The notes: generated by a model not told the origin, from the letters alone. A DNA stretch of 64,000 nt from Streptomyces griseus (GCF_001715295.1 NZ_MDKB01000004.1:570749-634748), one strand, 5' to 3'; shown: positions 24,553-33,753, numbered from the stretch's first letter. Numbers and translations are program-made.

Positions 24553-25374
24553 ATGGACCGGGCGTTGCTGGCGGATTTTCTCCGAGCGCGTCGTGAGGCG
24601 CTGCAACCGGAGGACGTCGGGCTCCCCCGCGGGCAGCGGCGCCGCACCGGCGGGCTGCGGCGCGAGGAGGTGGCGGCGCTGGCCGGGATGTCGGTCGACT
24701 ACTACAGCCGAATCGAGCAGCAGCGAGGTCCGGCGCCGTCGGAGCGGATACTCGTCGCGCTCGCCCGGGCGCTGCGTCTCAACCAGAGCGAGCACGACCA
24801 CCTCTTCATCCTGGGCGGGGTTCCGGCGCCGCAGCGGATCCTGCGGGACGATTACATCGGTCCCACGATGAGGCGCATCGTCGCCGGTCTCTCGGACGTA
24901 CCGGCCATCGTGCTGTCCCGGCTCGGCGAGGCGCTGCTGCAGACGCGCCCGGCGGTCGCCCTGCTCGGTGACTACACCCGGTACACGGGCATGTCCCGTT
25001 ACCTGGTCTACCGCTGGTTCACCGGTGATCCACGGGTCCGTGGCCTGTACCCCGTCGAGGACCATCCGATACGGGGCCGGGTCTTCGCCGCCGAGATCCG
25101 GGACGCGTACACGGCGGATCCCACGGGCCGGGCCGGTGAGATCGTCGCGGCGCTGCTGGAGGTCAGTTCCGAGTTCGCGAACATCTGGCGGTTGCACGAG
25201 GTGGGCGTGACCCATCATCACGACCTCAAACGCTACCTGCACCCCGAGCTGGGGGAACTGGAGCTGTACGCCGAGATGCTGGTGGATCCCGAGCAGTGCC
25301 AGACGCTGCTGGTGTTCACCGCCGAGGCCGGTTCCCCGAGCCACGACAGGCTTCAGCTCCTGACCGGCGTCTGA
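24553..25374 (+). CDS. XRE-family regulator with MmyB-like domain
   Basis: A 273-aa regulator of the same class as the one at 7202. HTH: LLADFLRARREALQPEDVGL, RRTGGLRREEVAALAGMSVD, YYSRIEQQRGPAPSERILVA. The C-terminal ligand-binding part includes GDYTRYTGMSRYLVYRWFTG and HHDLKRYLHPELGELELYAE. ATG 24553 has AGAGGAGG upstream. GACAACTTGTC (24468-24478) and further TTGTCC boxes lie in its promoter region. It precedes a run of redox and hydrolase genes it may control. Its TGA stop is formed at the junction with a MITE. Confidence 0.88.
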   Translation: MDRALLADFLRARREALQPEDVGLPRGQRRRTGGLRREEVAALAGMSVDYYSRIEQQRGPAPSERILVALARALRLNQSEHDHLFILGGVPAPQRILRDDYIGPTMRRIVAGLSDVPAIVLSRLGEALLQTRPAVALLGDYTRYTGMSRYLVYRWFTGDPRVRGLYPVEDHPIRGRVFAAEIRDAYTADPTGRAGEIVAALLEVSSEFANIWRLHEVGVTHHHDLKRYLHPELGELELYAEMLVDPEQCQTLLVFTAEAGSPSHDRLQLLTGV

Positions 25375-25532
25375 GGGCTGTCCCGCCACTCCCGGCGGGC
25401 GCGCGACGACAGCCACGGGACCTCGCCGCGTTGTCCGGCCTCCGTACACATCCACTACGCGGACGTCCCTCCGCCGTGCGGTGCACCGCATCCGAGCCGC
25501 GCGCCGATCGACCGGGAAGCGCGGGACAGCAC
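25374..25532. mobile_element. Complete 159-bp MITE (copy 2, inverted relative to copy 1)
   Basis: It begins AGGGCTGTCCCG and ends GCGCGGGACAGC. The interior matches the reverse complement of the 1583-1744 element along its length (shared blocks ACGACAGC, CCTCGCCGCGTTGTC, GCGGACGTCCCTCCGCCGTG and CGATCGACCGGGAAG-like). Non-coding. The upstream regulator's TGA is created where TG meets the element's first base. Confidence 0.75.
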
Positions 25533-25599
25533 GCAGCGGCTGTCGTCCCCTCACACACCCGAAGGCACCGTCTCGAAGCCGAGGCATGCCCGATCTCAC

Positions 25600-25621
25600 G
25601 ATGCTTCAGATCCGTAGCATC
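25600..25621. promoter_or_regulatory. Inverted repeat upstream of the quinone-oxidoreductase-like gene
   Basis: GATGCT (25600-25605) and AGCATC (25616-25621) form a 6-bp dyad with a 10-bp spacer, about 30 bases before the oxidoreductase start. Possible operator for the upstream XRE regulator; unproven. Confidence 0.4.
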
Positions 25622-25650
25622 TTCTCTTGCCATGAAAGGTGGCTTTTGTC

Positions 25651-26592
25651 ATGAAAGCAGTGCGTTTCCATGAGTACGGCTCTCCGGAGGTCTTGCGGTA
25701 CGAGGACGTGGAACAGCCGGTCCCCGCGGCCGGGGAGGTCCGGATCCGGGTGGCCGCGACGTCGTTCAACCCGGTCGACGGCAACATCCGCGCGGGCTTC
25801 ATGCAGGGCCCCATCCCGGTGAGCCTGCCGCACACCCCCGGCCTCGACGTCGCGGGCACGGTCGACGCGCTGGGCGAGGGCGCGGACAGGGTCAGGGTGG
25901 GTGACCAGGTCGTCGGCTTCCTGCCGATGACCGGCGCCGGTGCGGCGGCGGAGTACGTGCTCGCCCCGGCCGGCCTGCTGACGGCGGCGCCCGCGAGCAT
26001 CCCGCTGGCCGACGCGGGAGGGCTGCCGCTGGTCGGACTCACCGCCTGGCAGGCCCTCTTCGACCACGCCGAGCTGACGGCCGGCCAGCGGGTTCTGATC
26101 AACGGTGCGGGCGGCGCGGTCGGCGGCTACGCCGTCCAGCTGGCCAAGCACGCCGGCGCACACGTGATCGCCACGGCCGGGCCGCACAGCAGTGAACGCG
26201 TCAGGGCGGCGGGTGCCGACGAGGTGTTCGGCCACGGAGTCCCCGAACTGTCCGCGCTGGTCGACGTCGTGCTGAACCTCGCGCCGGTCGATCCGATGCA
26301 GTTGGCCGCGCTGACCTCCGTGGTCCGGGACGGCGGCATCGTGGTGAACACGACGGTGTGGATGCCCGCGCCCTCCGACGAGGAACGCGGCGTGCGCGGC
26401 GTCAACCTCTTCGTGAACAGCGACGCCGGGCAGCTGGCGAGGCTGGTGACGCTGGTCGACTCCGGAGCGCTGCGCGTCGACATCGCTCGGCGGGTGCCGC
26501 TGGCCGAGCTGCCGGCGCTGCACGCGGAGGCCGCGGAAGGCGCGCTCTCCGGCAAGGTTCTCGTCCTTCCCCCCGCCGCCTCTCTCACCTGA
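25651..26592 (+). CDS. Zinc-independent MDR oxidoreductase (quinone oxidoreductase type)
   Basis: A 313-aa medium-chain dehydrogenase/reductase. The N-terminal GroES-like domain opens MKAVRFHEYGSPEVLRYEDV. The NADP-binding site is GQRVLINGAGGAVGGYAVQL. NPVDGNIRAGF and the absence of catalytic zinc ligands fit NADPH:quinone reductase-like enzymes. ATG 25651 is chosen because MKAVRFHEYG is the family's canonical start; an ATG 12 bases upstream also exists. It probably reduces quinones or enones. It heads a redox cluster with an esterase, an old yellow enzyme and an SRPBCC protein. Stop codon fused to a MITE-like end. Confidence 0.9.
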   Translation: MKAVRFHEYGSPEVLRYEDVEQPVPAAGEVRIRVAATSFNPVDGNIRAGFMQGPIPVSLPHTPGLDVAGTVDALGEGADRVRVGDQVVGFLPMTGAGAAAEYVLAPAGLLTAAPASIPLADAGGLPLVGLTAWQALFDHAELTAGQRVLINGAGGAVGGYAVQLAKHAGAHVIATAGPHSSERVRAAGADEVFGHGVPELSALVDVVLNLAPVDPMQLAALTSVVRDGGIVVNTTVWMPAPSDEERGVRGVNLFVNSDAGQLARLVTLVDSGALRVDIARRVPLAELPALHAEAAEGALSGKVLVLPPAASLT

Positions 26593-26680
26593 GGGCTGCC
26601 CCCCGGCCCCGGAGAGGGCGCGACGGCTGTTGCGGCACCTCACCGCGCTGGCGGAACGGCCCATACATCCCCGTACGGCC
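26592..26680. repeat. Diverged MITE half (copy 4)
   Basis: AGGGCTGCCCC directly at the TGA stop, followed by GGCTGTTGCGGCACCTCACC, GCTGGCGGAACGGCCC and CATACATCCCCGTACGG, collinear with the left half of the MITE as oriented at 25374 but diverged. The right end is not recognisable. Confidence 0.55.
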
Positions 26681-26880
26681 TTCTTCGGCGCGGCGATCGC
26701 GTCGCCTCGCCCCACCAGCGGTGGAGCCCTCGCGGTGTGCTGCGCTCCGCCGGTCCGGCGCAGCGCGGCCCCGGCGCCTTCCTGTCGGCCACAGCCGAAA
26801 CCCGGCCGGAGGCTCCACCGCCCCTCCGCATCACACCAGCTCGGACCATGAATCGCATGACTCGAAAAGATAGGACAGCC

Positions 26881-27831
26881 ATGTCACTCGGTCTCGACCC
26901 CGAGTTCGCCCAGGTTTTCGCCCCCATGGCGGAGGCCATGGCGCACGCCACACCCCCTGCGGTCGGCGACGTGCCGGCACGGCGTGCCCTGTGGGAGCCG
27001 ATCATCGGTGCCGCCTCGGCGGCCCAGCCGATTCCGCCCGACGTCACGACCGCCGAGTACCACGCGACCGCCGACGACGGCACACAGATCGCCCTGCGCT
27101 GGTACGCCAGGACAGGCGCCGCAGCGGGGCCGGCGGTGCTGTTCTTCCACGGCGGCGGCTACATCTTCGGCCACATCGACCTGTTCGACGGACCGGTCTC
27201 GCGCTACGTCTCCGCCAGCGGGGTGCCGATGCTGTCGGTGGAATACCGCCGGGCCCCCGAGCATCCGTTCCCGACGCCGGTCGAGGACGCGTACGCCGCC
27301 CTGCGCTGGCTGCACGAACACGCCGACGAACTCGGCGTCGACCGGGGCCGGATCGCCGTGATGGGCGACAGCGCCGGGGGCGGACTGGCCGCAGCTCTGT
27401 CCATCCTCACCCGGGAGCGCGGCGGCCCGGCGATCGCCCGGCAGATACTGCTCATGCCGATGCTCGACGACCGCACCACCACCCCCGACCCGCACATCGA
27501 GCCCTACCTGCTGTGGTCCTACGACGACAGCCGCACCGCGTGGCCGGCGCTGCTCGGCGACGCGGCGGGTGGGCCGGACGTGCCCGCCACGGCGGCTCCC
27601 GCCCGCCTCGAGGACGCGACCGGCCTGCCCCCGGCCTACATCGAGGTCGGCCAGCTCGACGTCTTCCGCGACGAGGACCTCGCCTACGCGGCCAAGCTCA
27701 GCCGGGCCGGCGTCCCCGTGGAGTTCCACCTGCACCCCGGCGTCCCGCACGAGTTCGACTCCATCGCCTTCACCACCGACGTCGCGCGCCGCGCCGTCGC
27801 CGACCGCGTCCGCGTCCTCGCCTCCCTCTGA
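26881..27831 (+). CDS. Alpha/beta hydrolase, HSL-type esterase/lipase
   Basis: A 316-aa hormone-sensitive-lipase family hydrolase. The oxyanion motif HGGGYIFGHIDLF, the nucleophile elbow GDSAGGGLAAALS (Ser in GDSAG), and the Asp and His of the triad (GQLDVFRDED and HPGVPHEFDSI) are present and correctly spaced. ATG 26881 begins MSLGLDPEFAQVFAPMAEAM. It probably cleaves small carboxyl esters. Lies between the MDR and OYE genes; its TGA stop is again fused to the MITE terminal sequence. Confidence 0.92.
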   Translation: MSLGLDPEFAQVFAPMAEAMAHATPPAVGDVPARRALWEPIIGAASAAQPIPPDVTTAEYHATADDGTQIALRWYARTGAAAGPAVLFFHGGGYIFGHIDLFDGPVSRYVSASGVPMLSVEYRRAPEHPFPTPVEDAYAALRWLHEHADELGVDRGRIAVMGDSAGGGLAAALSILTRERGGPAIARQILLMPMLDDRTTTPDPHIEPYLLWSYDDSRTAWPALLGDAAGGPDVPATAAPARLEDATGLPPAYIEVGQLDVFRDEDLAYAAKLSRAGVPVEFHLHPGVPHEFDSIAFTTDVARRAVADRVRVLASL

Positions 27832-27846
27832 GGGCTGTCCCGCAGA
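27831..27846. repeat. MITE terminal sequence only (copy 5)
   Basis: AGGGCTGTCCCGCAG follows the esterase stop codon as in the complete copies, but the sequence diverges at once. Probably a solo end or a deleted element. 27847-28073 holds no gene. Confidence 0.5.
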
Positions 27847-28073
27847 CCGTGTTCCGGACGTCCCGTCAGCCCGGCGGCGTCCGGCACGCACCTTTCCGGA
27901 GGGGCACCTCCAGCCGCCGTGTCGGGGTCGAGCCGATACAGCCGATATCGGGGCGACCCCTTCGCCTTGCGATCCACGCACCGGACGCCGCCGGGCTGCC
28001 CTCCGGGCAGACGACGCTCCTTTCACGACACACCCCGGCCCCTCGCCTCCCCTCCAGCAGAAAGCGCTCACCC

Positions 28074-29138
28074 ATGACTGTCTGGACCCCTCTCACCGTC
28101 GGTGCCATGAGACTGCCGCACCGGCTCGTCATGGCGCCCATGAGCCGTAACCGCTCCCTACCGGACGGCCTTCCCGGCGAGCTCGGTGTCGAGTACTACC
28201 GGCAGCGGGCCTCCATGGCCCTGATCATCACGGAGGGCACGCAGCCGTCCGAAGACGGTCAGGGCTACCTGCTGACGCCGGGAATCCACACCGACGCGCA
28301 CATCACCGGCTGGCGCAAGGTCACCGACGCCGTCCACGCCGAGGGCGGGCGCATCGTGGCCCAGCTGATGCACGCCGGCCGTATCTCCCACCCGGACAAC
28401 ACCCCGCACCACCGCACGCCCGTCGCCCCTTCGGCCGTACAGCCCAAGGGCGTCATGTTCACCGCCACCGGCCTCCAGGAGATGCCCGTCCCCCGGGCCC
28501 TCACCACGGGCGAGATCGCCGGTGTGGTCGACGAGTTCCGCCGCGCGGCGGCGGCGGCCGTCGCAGCCGGGTTCGACGGCGTGGAGATCCACGGCGGCAA
28601 CGGCTACCTCGTCCACCAGTTCCTCTCCTCCCACGCCAACGAGCGCACCGACCGGTACGGCGGCTCCGTCGCCCACCGCACCCGCTTCGCCGTCGAGGTG
28701 ACGTCCGCGGTGGCCGCCGAGATCGGCGCCGACCGCACCGGCCTGCGCATCTCTCCCGGCAACCACTACAACGACATCACCGAGCACGACCTGCACGACG
28801 TCTACCCGGCGCTGCTCGACGCCGTGGACCCACTCGGCCTTGCCTACCTGCACCTCATCCAGGGCCCCGACGAGGAACTTCTGCATCGGATACGCCGCCA
28901 GTGGTCCACGGCACTGATCGTCAACCGGGGCGGCACCCCGCTCGACACCCGCTTCGCCGACATCGACTCCGGTCTGGCCGACGCCGTCTCGGTCGGCGCC
29001 ACGGCACTGGCCAACCCCGATCTGCCCCACCGCGTCCGCACGGGCGCACCGCTCAACGAGCCCGACCCGGCCACCTTCTACGGCGGGGACCACCGCGGCT
29101 ACACCGACTACCCCGCCCTCCCCACCACGCGGAGCTGA
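28074..29138 (+). CDS. Old yellow enzyme-family alkene reductase
   Basis: A 354-aa FMN-dependent ene-reductase: VWTPLTVGAMRLPHRLVMAP followed by MSRNRSLPDGLPGELGVEYY, GRIVAQLMHAGRISHP, and the substrate/flavin region FDGVEIHGGNGYLVHQFLSS then HANERTDRYGGSV, plus LIVNRGGTPLD near the phosphate site. Length is typical. It should reduce activated C=C bonds (enones, nitro-olefins) with NAD(P)H. The SRPBCC gene starts only three bases after its stop, so the two are co-translated. Confidence 0.93.
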   Translation: MTVWTPLTVGAMRLPHRLVMAPMSRNRSLPDGLPGELGVEYYRQRASMALIITEGTQPSEDGQGYLLTPGIHTDAHITGWRKVTDAVHAEGGRIVAQLMHAGRISHPDNTPHHRTPVAPSAVQPKGVMFTATGLQEMPVPRALTTGEIAGVVDEFRRAAAAAVAAGFDGVEIHGGNGYLVHQFLSSHANERTDRYGGSVAHRTRFAVEVTSAVAAEIGADRTGLRISPGNHYNDITEHDLHDVYPALLDAVDPLGLAYLHLIQGPDEELLHRIRRQWSTALIVNRGGTPLDTRFADIDSGLADAVSVGATALANPDLPHRVRTGAPLNEPDPATFYGGDHRGYTDYPALPTTRS

Positions 29139-29141
29139 ACC

Positions 29142-29672
29142 ATGACCACACTCCTCATCGGCCCGGCCGACAAGACCGTCTCCATCACCGTCCAGCAGCG
29201 GACTCGCACGGCACCCCGGAACGCCTTCCACGTCCTGGTGCCCATCGACCTCCCCACCGTCTTCCGCCCGGTGGCCCCGTTCCCCGGCATCAGCAGCGTG
29301 AAGAACCAGACCGAGGCCTGGGATCATGCGGGCCCGCGAAGGAACCCGCAGTTCGACGACGGCTCCCAGGCCGACGAAGAACTCACCGAGTACGTACCGG
29401 GCTCCAGCTTCGCCTACCAGCTGACCGGCTTCACCAACATCCTCTCCCGCCTCGCGGCCGGTATCCGGGGCGAGTTCAACGTCAACCCCGACGGTGACGG
29501 CGCACTCATCCGCTGGACCTACGAGTTCAAGCCGCTGCCCGGCCGCCGCTGGATCCTCGCCGGCCCCTTCGCCCCGCTCTGGCGCCGCTACATGGTGGCG
29601 GCCCTCGACCGGTGCGTCCACGTCATCGAAACGAAGGACGGCAGCGCGCAGGCACAGCTCAGGACCGGGTGA
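29142..29672 (+). CDS. SRPBCC (START/Bet v1-like) family protein
   Basis: A 176-aa protein with the helix-grip layout: an N-terminal strand (VSITVQQRTRTAPRNAFHVL), GSSFAYQLTGFTNILSRLAA, the strand pattern GALIRWTYEFKPLPGRRWIL, and a long C-terminal amphipathic helix (LWRRYMVAALDRCVHVIETK). SRPBCC proteins bind hydrophobic ligands or act as cyclases or aromatases; the ligand here is unknown. It starts three bases after the ene-reductase stop (TGAACCATG), so it probably handles the same substrate. Confidence 0.82.
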   Translation: MTTLLIGPADKTVSITVQQRTRTAPRNAFHVLVPIDLPTVFRPVAPFPGISSVKNQTEAWDHAGPRRNPQFDDGSQADEELTEYVPGSSFAYQLTGFTNILSRLAAGIRGEFNVNPDGDGALIRWTYEFKPLPGRRWILAGPFAPLWRRYMVAALDRCVHVIETKDGSAQAQLRTG

Positions 29673-30189
29673 CGGCCCGAAGCAGCGGCACCGGAGTTCT
29701 GACCCGGTCGTTCCGATCGAGCCGAACGCGTGAAAACCCGTGCCCCCAGGAGCTCCGGCCTCGACGGACGATCAGCTCGGACCGGCCCCGGCATCCACTG
29801 CACGAGACCCACGGCAGGGCCCGGAGCGCCGGGCCGGCGGTGCCGGCCCCGGCCGATGACAGCTCGTCCCCATCGTCGGCCGACCCGCTCCCACGCGGCC
29901 GGCCCCGCACAGCCGCCGACCGTCTCCAGACCGGTCCGCATCCACTGATACGCGGATACGCCGTGTGCGGCCCACACCGTTTCCCCGTGCTCCTCCGCGT
30001 CCCTCCGTCACCGGAGATGAACGCCCGCTTCACACGGTGTGCGGCTGTACGCACGCACAGCACCACCCGTCACGTTCAGGCCTGCGCGTCGGAGCACCAT
30101 GCGCTCCGGAGGGAATCCCGGCCCTTCCCCGCTTTGCAGGAGTCCGATTCCGTTCCCGGCGAAAGCCGGAGTTTCCTTGGAGATCCCCG
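29673..30189. other. 517-base gene-free stretch
   Basis: No supportable gene. Open frames here lack any recognisable domain. The cupin gene's promoter should lie at the right edge. GAGTTTCCTTGGAG just before its ATG may include a weak ribosome-binding site. Confidence 0.4.
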
Positions 30190-30657
30190 ATGACCATGGC
30201 CTATCTCGCGCAGCCCGAACAGCAGCAGAAGCTGGAATGGCTCGACGGGGGAACGTTCTCCGTGCTGCTCGACAAGGAAGCCACCGAGGGCAAACTGACC
30301 GTGGGCCGCTTCGACGTCGCCAAGGGCGAAGCCCCGCCGTTCCACCTGCACACCCGCGAGGACGAGGTGTTCATGCTGATCAAGGGCACGGCTCTGGTGT
30401 GGTCCGGGGAGAAGGAACACGAACTGAGCGAAGGCGGGATCGTCTATCTGCCCCGCAACGTCCCGCACGGCTACCGCATCACCTCCGACCGCGCCGACCT
30501 TCTGATGATCGCCACGCCCGCCGGCATCGAGGGCATGTTCCGCCACGCCGGCCGCGACCTCACCACCCCGCGCCCCGACGGCTTCGAGATCCCCAGGTCC
30601 CTCCTGGCGGAGGCATCCGAACTCTACGGCGGCGTCATCCTCGGACCGCCGCGCTGA
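30190..30657 (+). CDS. Small cupin-domain protein
   Basis: A 155-aa single-domain cupin. Cupin motif 1 is PPFHLHTREDEVFMLIKGTA and motif 2 is GGIVYLPRNVPHGYRITSDR, with the metal-binding His, His, Glu and His all present. It resembles quercetin-dioxygenase-like single cupins, so a dioxygenase or isomerase activity is possible, but many such proteins are uncharacterised. It appears monocistronic. Confidence 0.88.
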   Translation: MTMAYLAQPEQQQKLEWLDGGTFSVLLDKEATEGKLTVGRFDVAKGEAPPFHLHTREDEVFMLIKGTALVWSGEKEHELSEGGIVYLPRNVPHGYRITSDRADLLMIATPAGIEGMFRHAGRDLTTPRPDGFEIPRSLLAEASELYGGVILGPPR

Positions 30658-30714
30658 ACCGCTCACGGACCGCGCACCCGTGCCGGGACAGCCGAGGGCC
30701 ATCGTCGACCGCCC

Positions 30715-30945
30715 CTCCCCACGCGGCCTCGTCGTCCGCAGCGCGGGCGGATCCAGCGGGGGCGCGGGCGCGGCCGGCGTGGTCCCGCTCGCGCACGCGA
30801 CCGACGCCGGCGGCTCGATCCGCATCCCCGGCTCGCACAACGGCCTGTTCGGACCACTACCCACGCGCGGCTCCGGGTCTCCGTGGCCCCCATGTCGACG
30901 AGCTCTTCAACGGCCTGGTCGTGCACTGGGCCACTGAGGAGTGCT
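30715..30945 (+). pseudogene. Amidase-signature enzyme remnant
   Basis: The frame LVVRSAGGSSGGAGAAGVVP then LAHATDAGGSIRIPGSHNGL is the amidase Gly/Ser block with the nucleophile region. A frame change follows, and VSVAPHVDELFNGLVVHWA-like sequence, the usual continuation, appears in another frame. Everything before and after is gone. 30946-31174 shows no gene. Confidence 0.75.
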
Positions 30946-31174
30946 CCTGGAGCAGGGAGTCGGAGGATCACGCACCGAGCAAGCGGGACCACCGCAATGT
31001 GGGTGTCCTCCGGTACTCCCGGCGCCCCGGATCCGGACCTGCACCACCACTGCGGCGGGCCGAGGACGACTCCGCCGTGGAGTTCGGACGCTGGTGCCCT
31101 TCCTCGGCGAACGGCGCACGCCCGTGTGATCCAATGGCCGCAGAGCCAGGACCTCGCCGAAGGAGAACGAAGGC

Positions 31175-31738
31175 ATGTCGACGGTCATACCTCTCCCCGA
31201 CAACTGGCGCCCGCTGTGCAGCGGTTGGGAGGAGCTCCGGCACGGTTACCACGCCGGGGACAAGGACGGAACGGTGCGCGGTTGCGCCCGCCGGCTCGAC
31301 ACGGCGGTGTCCGGGCCGGAGGGTGAGCCCGTACTGTTCTGGACACTGGGCCTGCTGACGCTCGCCCCCTACGTGGCCTTCGGCACCCCCGGTCCGGGAG
31401 TCGAGGACGAGGTCGTCGCCGTACTGAGCCGCGTCGCGCGCGATGACGACGGCACGGTCTGCGGGCACGGCTGGCATCCGTACGAGCTCGACGTGGACGA
31501 GGTGCTGGACTACCTGCCCGTCGGCATGGAGGTGCTGAGTTCCCCGGTGGACCAGGCCCTCGACGACCTGCTTGCCGAGGATCTGCTTCCGGAGGACCAC
31601 CTGGACGGACTCGAGGACGAGGAAGCCGAACCCGCCCACCTCTCCGGTCCCGAGATTCTCGTCCGCTGGCAGTGCCCGCGGACCGCACCGGGCTTCGCCC
31701 GCGCGGCCCTCGACTACCTGTGCGCGCCCGTCCGGTGA
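31175..31738 (+). CDS. Hypothetical acidic protein
   Basis: A 187-aa protein I do not recognise. It opens MSTVIPLPDNWRPLCSGWEE, has a tryptophan-rich, probably alpha/beta N-terminal half, and a strongly acidic segment around residues 110-150 (VDQALDDLLAEDLLPEDHLD). AAGGAGAACGAAGGC upstream supports the ATG. Coding quality is good (consistent third-position GC, no arginine/proline shadow pattern), so I accept it as real. No operon partner is obvious. Confidence 0.65.
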   Translation: MSTVIPLPDNWRPLCSGWEELRHGYHAGDKDGTVRGCARRLDTAVSGPEGEPVLFWTLGLLTLAPYVAFGTPGPGVEDEVVAVLSRVARDDDGTVCGHGWHPYELDVDEVLDYLPVGMEVLSSPVDQALDDLLAEDLLPEDHLDGLEDEEAEPAHLSGPEILVRWQCPRTAPGFARAALDYLCAPVR

Positions 31739-31884
31739 GCTTGTTCTTCACCCGCCGATGCCGCGAGCCGCCGACGGGTGACTGGTCCTGGCGGTCGACG
31801 GTGGTGCTCACGCCGCCGCCCATCGGACCGGCCGGTGCCGACGCCCAGCGCGTGCCTGGTTCACACACCTGCCGCCCCCAGCTA

Positions 31885-31953
31885 AGGGATGTTCCGCAGT
31901 TCCCGGCGGGCGCGCGACGACAGCTACGGCACCTCGCCGCGTTGTCGGAACGT
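31885..31953. repeat. Partial MITE (copy 3, left half)
   Basis: AGGGATGTTCCGCAGTTCCC, then GGCGGGCGCGCGACGACAGC and CACCTCGCCGCGTTGTCGGA, collinear with one half of the 162-bp MITE at 1583-1744 in reverse orientation. TA precedes it. The other half is missing. Confidence 0.65.
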
Positions 31954-32000
31954 CCCGCCCGGTGGCCGCTTGCGGACCCTGCTCGCCTCGCACGTACGTG

Positions 32001-32705
32001 TCAGTCCACCTCCAGGACGTCCAGGGCCAGCGTGTGGGCGATGGCGAGGCGGCGGTCGATGTCGGGCGCGAGGATCTCGAGTACGTACCGGGTGCGCAGC
32101 CCCAGCTTCTTGGCGACGGTCATCAGCGGCTTGCCGCTCTCGGTGTACTTGAATCGGTACGGCCAGATGAACGGCACGTATTCGAGATACGGCACGAACT
32201 CCCAGATGAACCGGACGAAGGCCACCACCCGGCTGCGCTCGCGGCCGGTCAGCTTGATCGTCCCCGGCTGCTGCACCTGCCATGTCCTGCGGAGGAAGGA
32301 CGCGCCCGCGTCCTCGTAGAACGACCCGAAGGACTGGCCCGAAGCGTCCCGCACGTCGTACATGTAGCCCACCTCGTGGTCGCGGCCCTTGAAGGCGGCG
32401 AGAACGGACTTCCTGGACGCGTCCGTATAGACGGTCACCTGCCCCCTGAGTGACAGCAGCTTCTCGCGTGCGTACGCGACAGGCTCGCCCTCGGAGCCGT
32501 CCGGCCGGGCCACGCTCACCACGTACTCGCTGGCCGTGAGGCTCAGTGTCTTCTTGATGACGAAGGTGTCGTGGGACTGGATGTCCGGTGCTTCCGCGGG
32601 GGTGGGGGCCGGGGCTGGGGCGGGGGCGGCCTTGGTGAGGCCGACGGTGGCTTTGTCCTTCTCCGCGCCCGTTCCTGTACTCGACTCCGTGCCCGTGCTG
32701 TCCAT
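32001..32705 (-). CDS. LURP-one/tubby-like (phospholipid-scramblase-related) domain protein
   Basis: A 234-aa protein. A disordered Ser/Thr/Ala/Pro N terminus of about 40 residues is followed by a beta-barrel domain with the pattern FVIKKTLSLTASEYVVSVAR, RQVTVYTD-like strands, VGYMYDVRDASGQSFGSFYE and LRRTWQVQQPG. It resembles the LURP-one/scramblase fold: repeated strands with internal DxxG turns and a central tryptophan strand. The biochemical role in bacteria is unknown; lipid or membrane association is often suggested. Start ATG 32705. Confidence 0.6.
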   Translation of the reverse strand: MDSTGTESSTGTGAEKDKATVGLTKAAPAPAPAPTPAEAPDIQSHDTFVIKKTLSLTASEYVVSVARPDGSEGEPVAYAREKLLSLRGQVTVYTDASRKSVLAAFKGRDHEVGYMYDVRDASGQSFGSFYEDAGASFLRRTWQVQQPGTIKLTGRERSRVVAFVRFIWEFVPYLEYVPFIWPYRFKYTESGKPLMTVAKKLGLRTRYVLEILAPDIDRRLAIAHTLALDVLEVD

Positions 32706-32815
32706 GTGACATCTCCCGCTGTCCCTGTTCCGGTCCGCCCATCGTCGGCCGCACGACCGGTCCGGCGCAGTCTCCGGAAGTCGCGATCCCGGGCGACGAA
32801 GGTGTCAACTCTCGG

Positions 32816-33560
32816 GTGGCCGCCGCGTTCGGGGCCGGGTGTGTGCTCCACACCGTCCCGAGCCTGTACCAGGACAGCACCTCGGGGGTCGCGCCTGGGC
32901 TGCTCGTCACCCTCGGGTGGAACGTCGCGACATTCCTCACCCTTGCCGGGGTGCGGGCCCTCGGCGGCCGCTACCGGGACCAACGGCGGCGGCTGCTCGA
33001 CGCGTTGTGGCAGAACGACGGGCAACTCAGAAGTGAGCAGGCAATGGTGGCCCGTGAGGCACGGCCGCCGGAACGCAACCGCATCGCCCACGCCAGGCAC
33101 GACAGCCTCCGCCACCAGCTCGCCCTGATCTCCGTGCACGCGGGCGCCCTCCAGGTCGACCCGGAGCTGACCGGAAACCAGCGGGATGCCGTACGGACCC
33201 TCCGGGGTGCCTCCGTCAGCGCGATGGCTGAGCCGCGGGCGGCGGTGGGGGTGCTCCACGACGAGGCGGAGTATCGGGGGCATCAGAACGAGCAGCCGTA
33301 CCAGGGGCATCGGTCTCACCAGGAGAATCAGGGGGAGCTCTCCTGCCCGGAGCACCAGGGGCACCAGTGGACGTCACCAGCGGGCCCGTGCCGGGCGGAG
33401 CGCCCGAGGTGCCGCCGGAGATCAGCGGCGGCCAGGGGCTGAAGGGGCTGCGCGAGCGGTTCGGCCGGGTCGGCGGCATGGTGCACACCGGGCTCACCGA
33501 GGACGGCGGCTTCCGGATCGCGGGGATGCTGCCGTACGGGGAGGAGAGCAAGGCGGGAAG
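32816..33560 (+). pseudogene. Broken NarL-type sensor histidine kinase
   Basis: VAREARPPERNRIAHARHDS then LRHQLALISVHAGALQVDPE is the HisKA_3 region, with the phospho-acceptor His in ARHDSLRHQL. The ATP-binding domain is mostly deleted: after a GHQNEQ-type low-complexity stretch another frame reads EISGGQGLKGLRERFGRVGG then MVHTGLTEDGGFRIAGMLPY, the C-terminal G2 region. The N box is missing and a frame change is needed. With the truncated receiver at 34226 this is a decayed two-component pair. Confidence 0.75.
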
Positions 33561-33753
33561 CGGCGCGGAGGACCGGGGCGGGGAACCTCGGGGGACACGG
33601 GGCGGGGAACGGTGCCCGGGCGGCGCGGGGCCGTACGACGCGACCTCCGTCGTACCGGCTTGCGACTTTCGGGGGCAGCGGCGTCCCGGGGCGGTGGGCG
33701 ACGGTGGAACGGTCATCAACGGGGCCGATCCACAGAGGGAGTTCACCACCACT

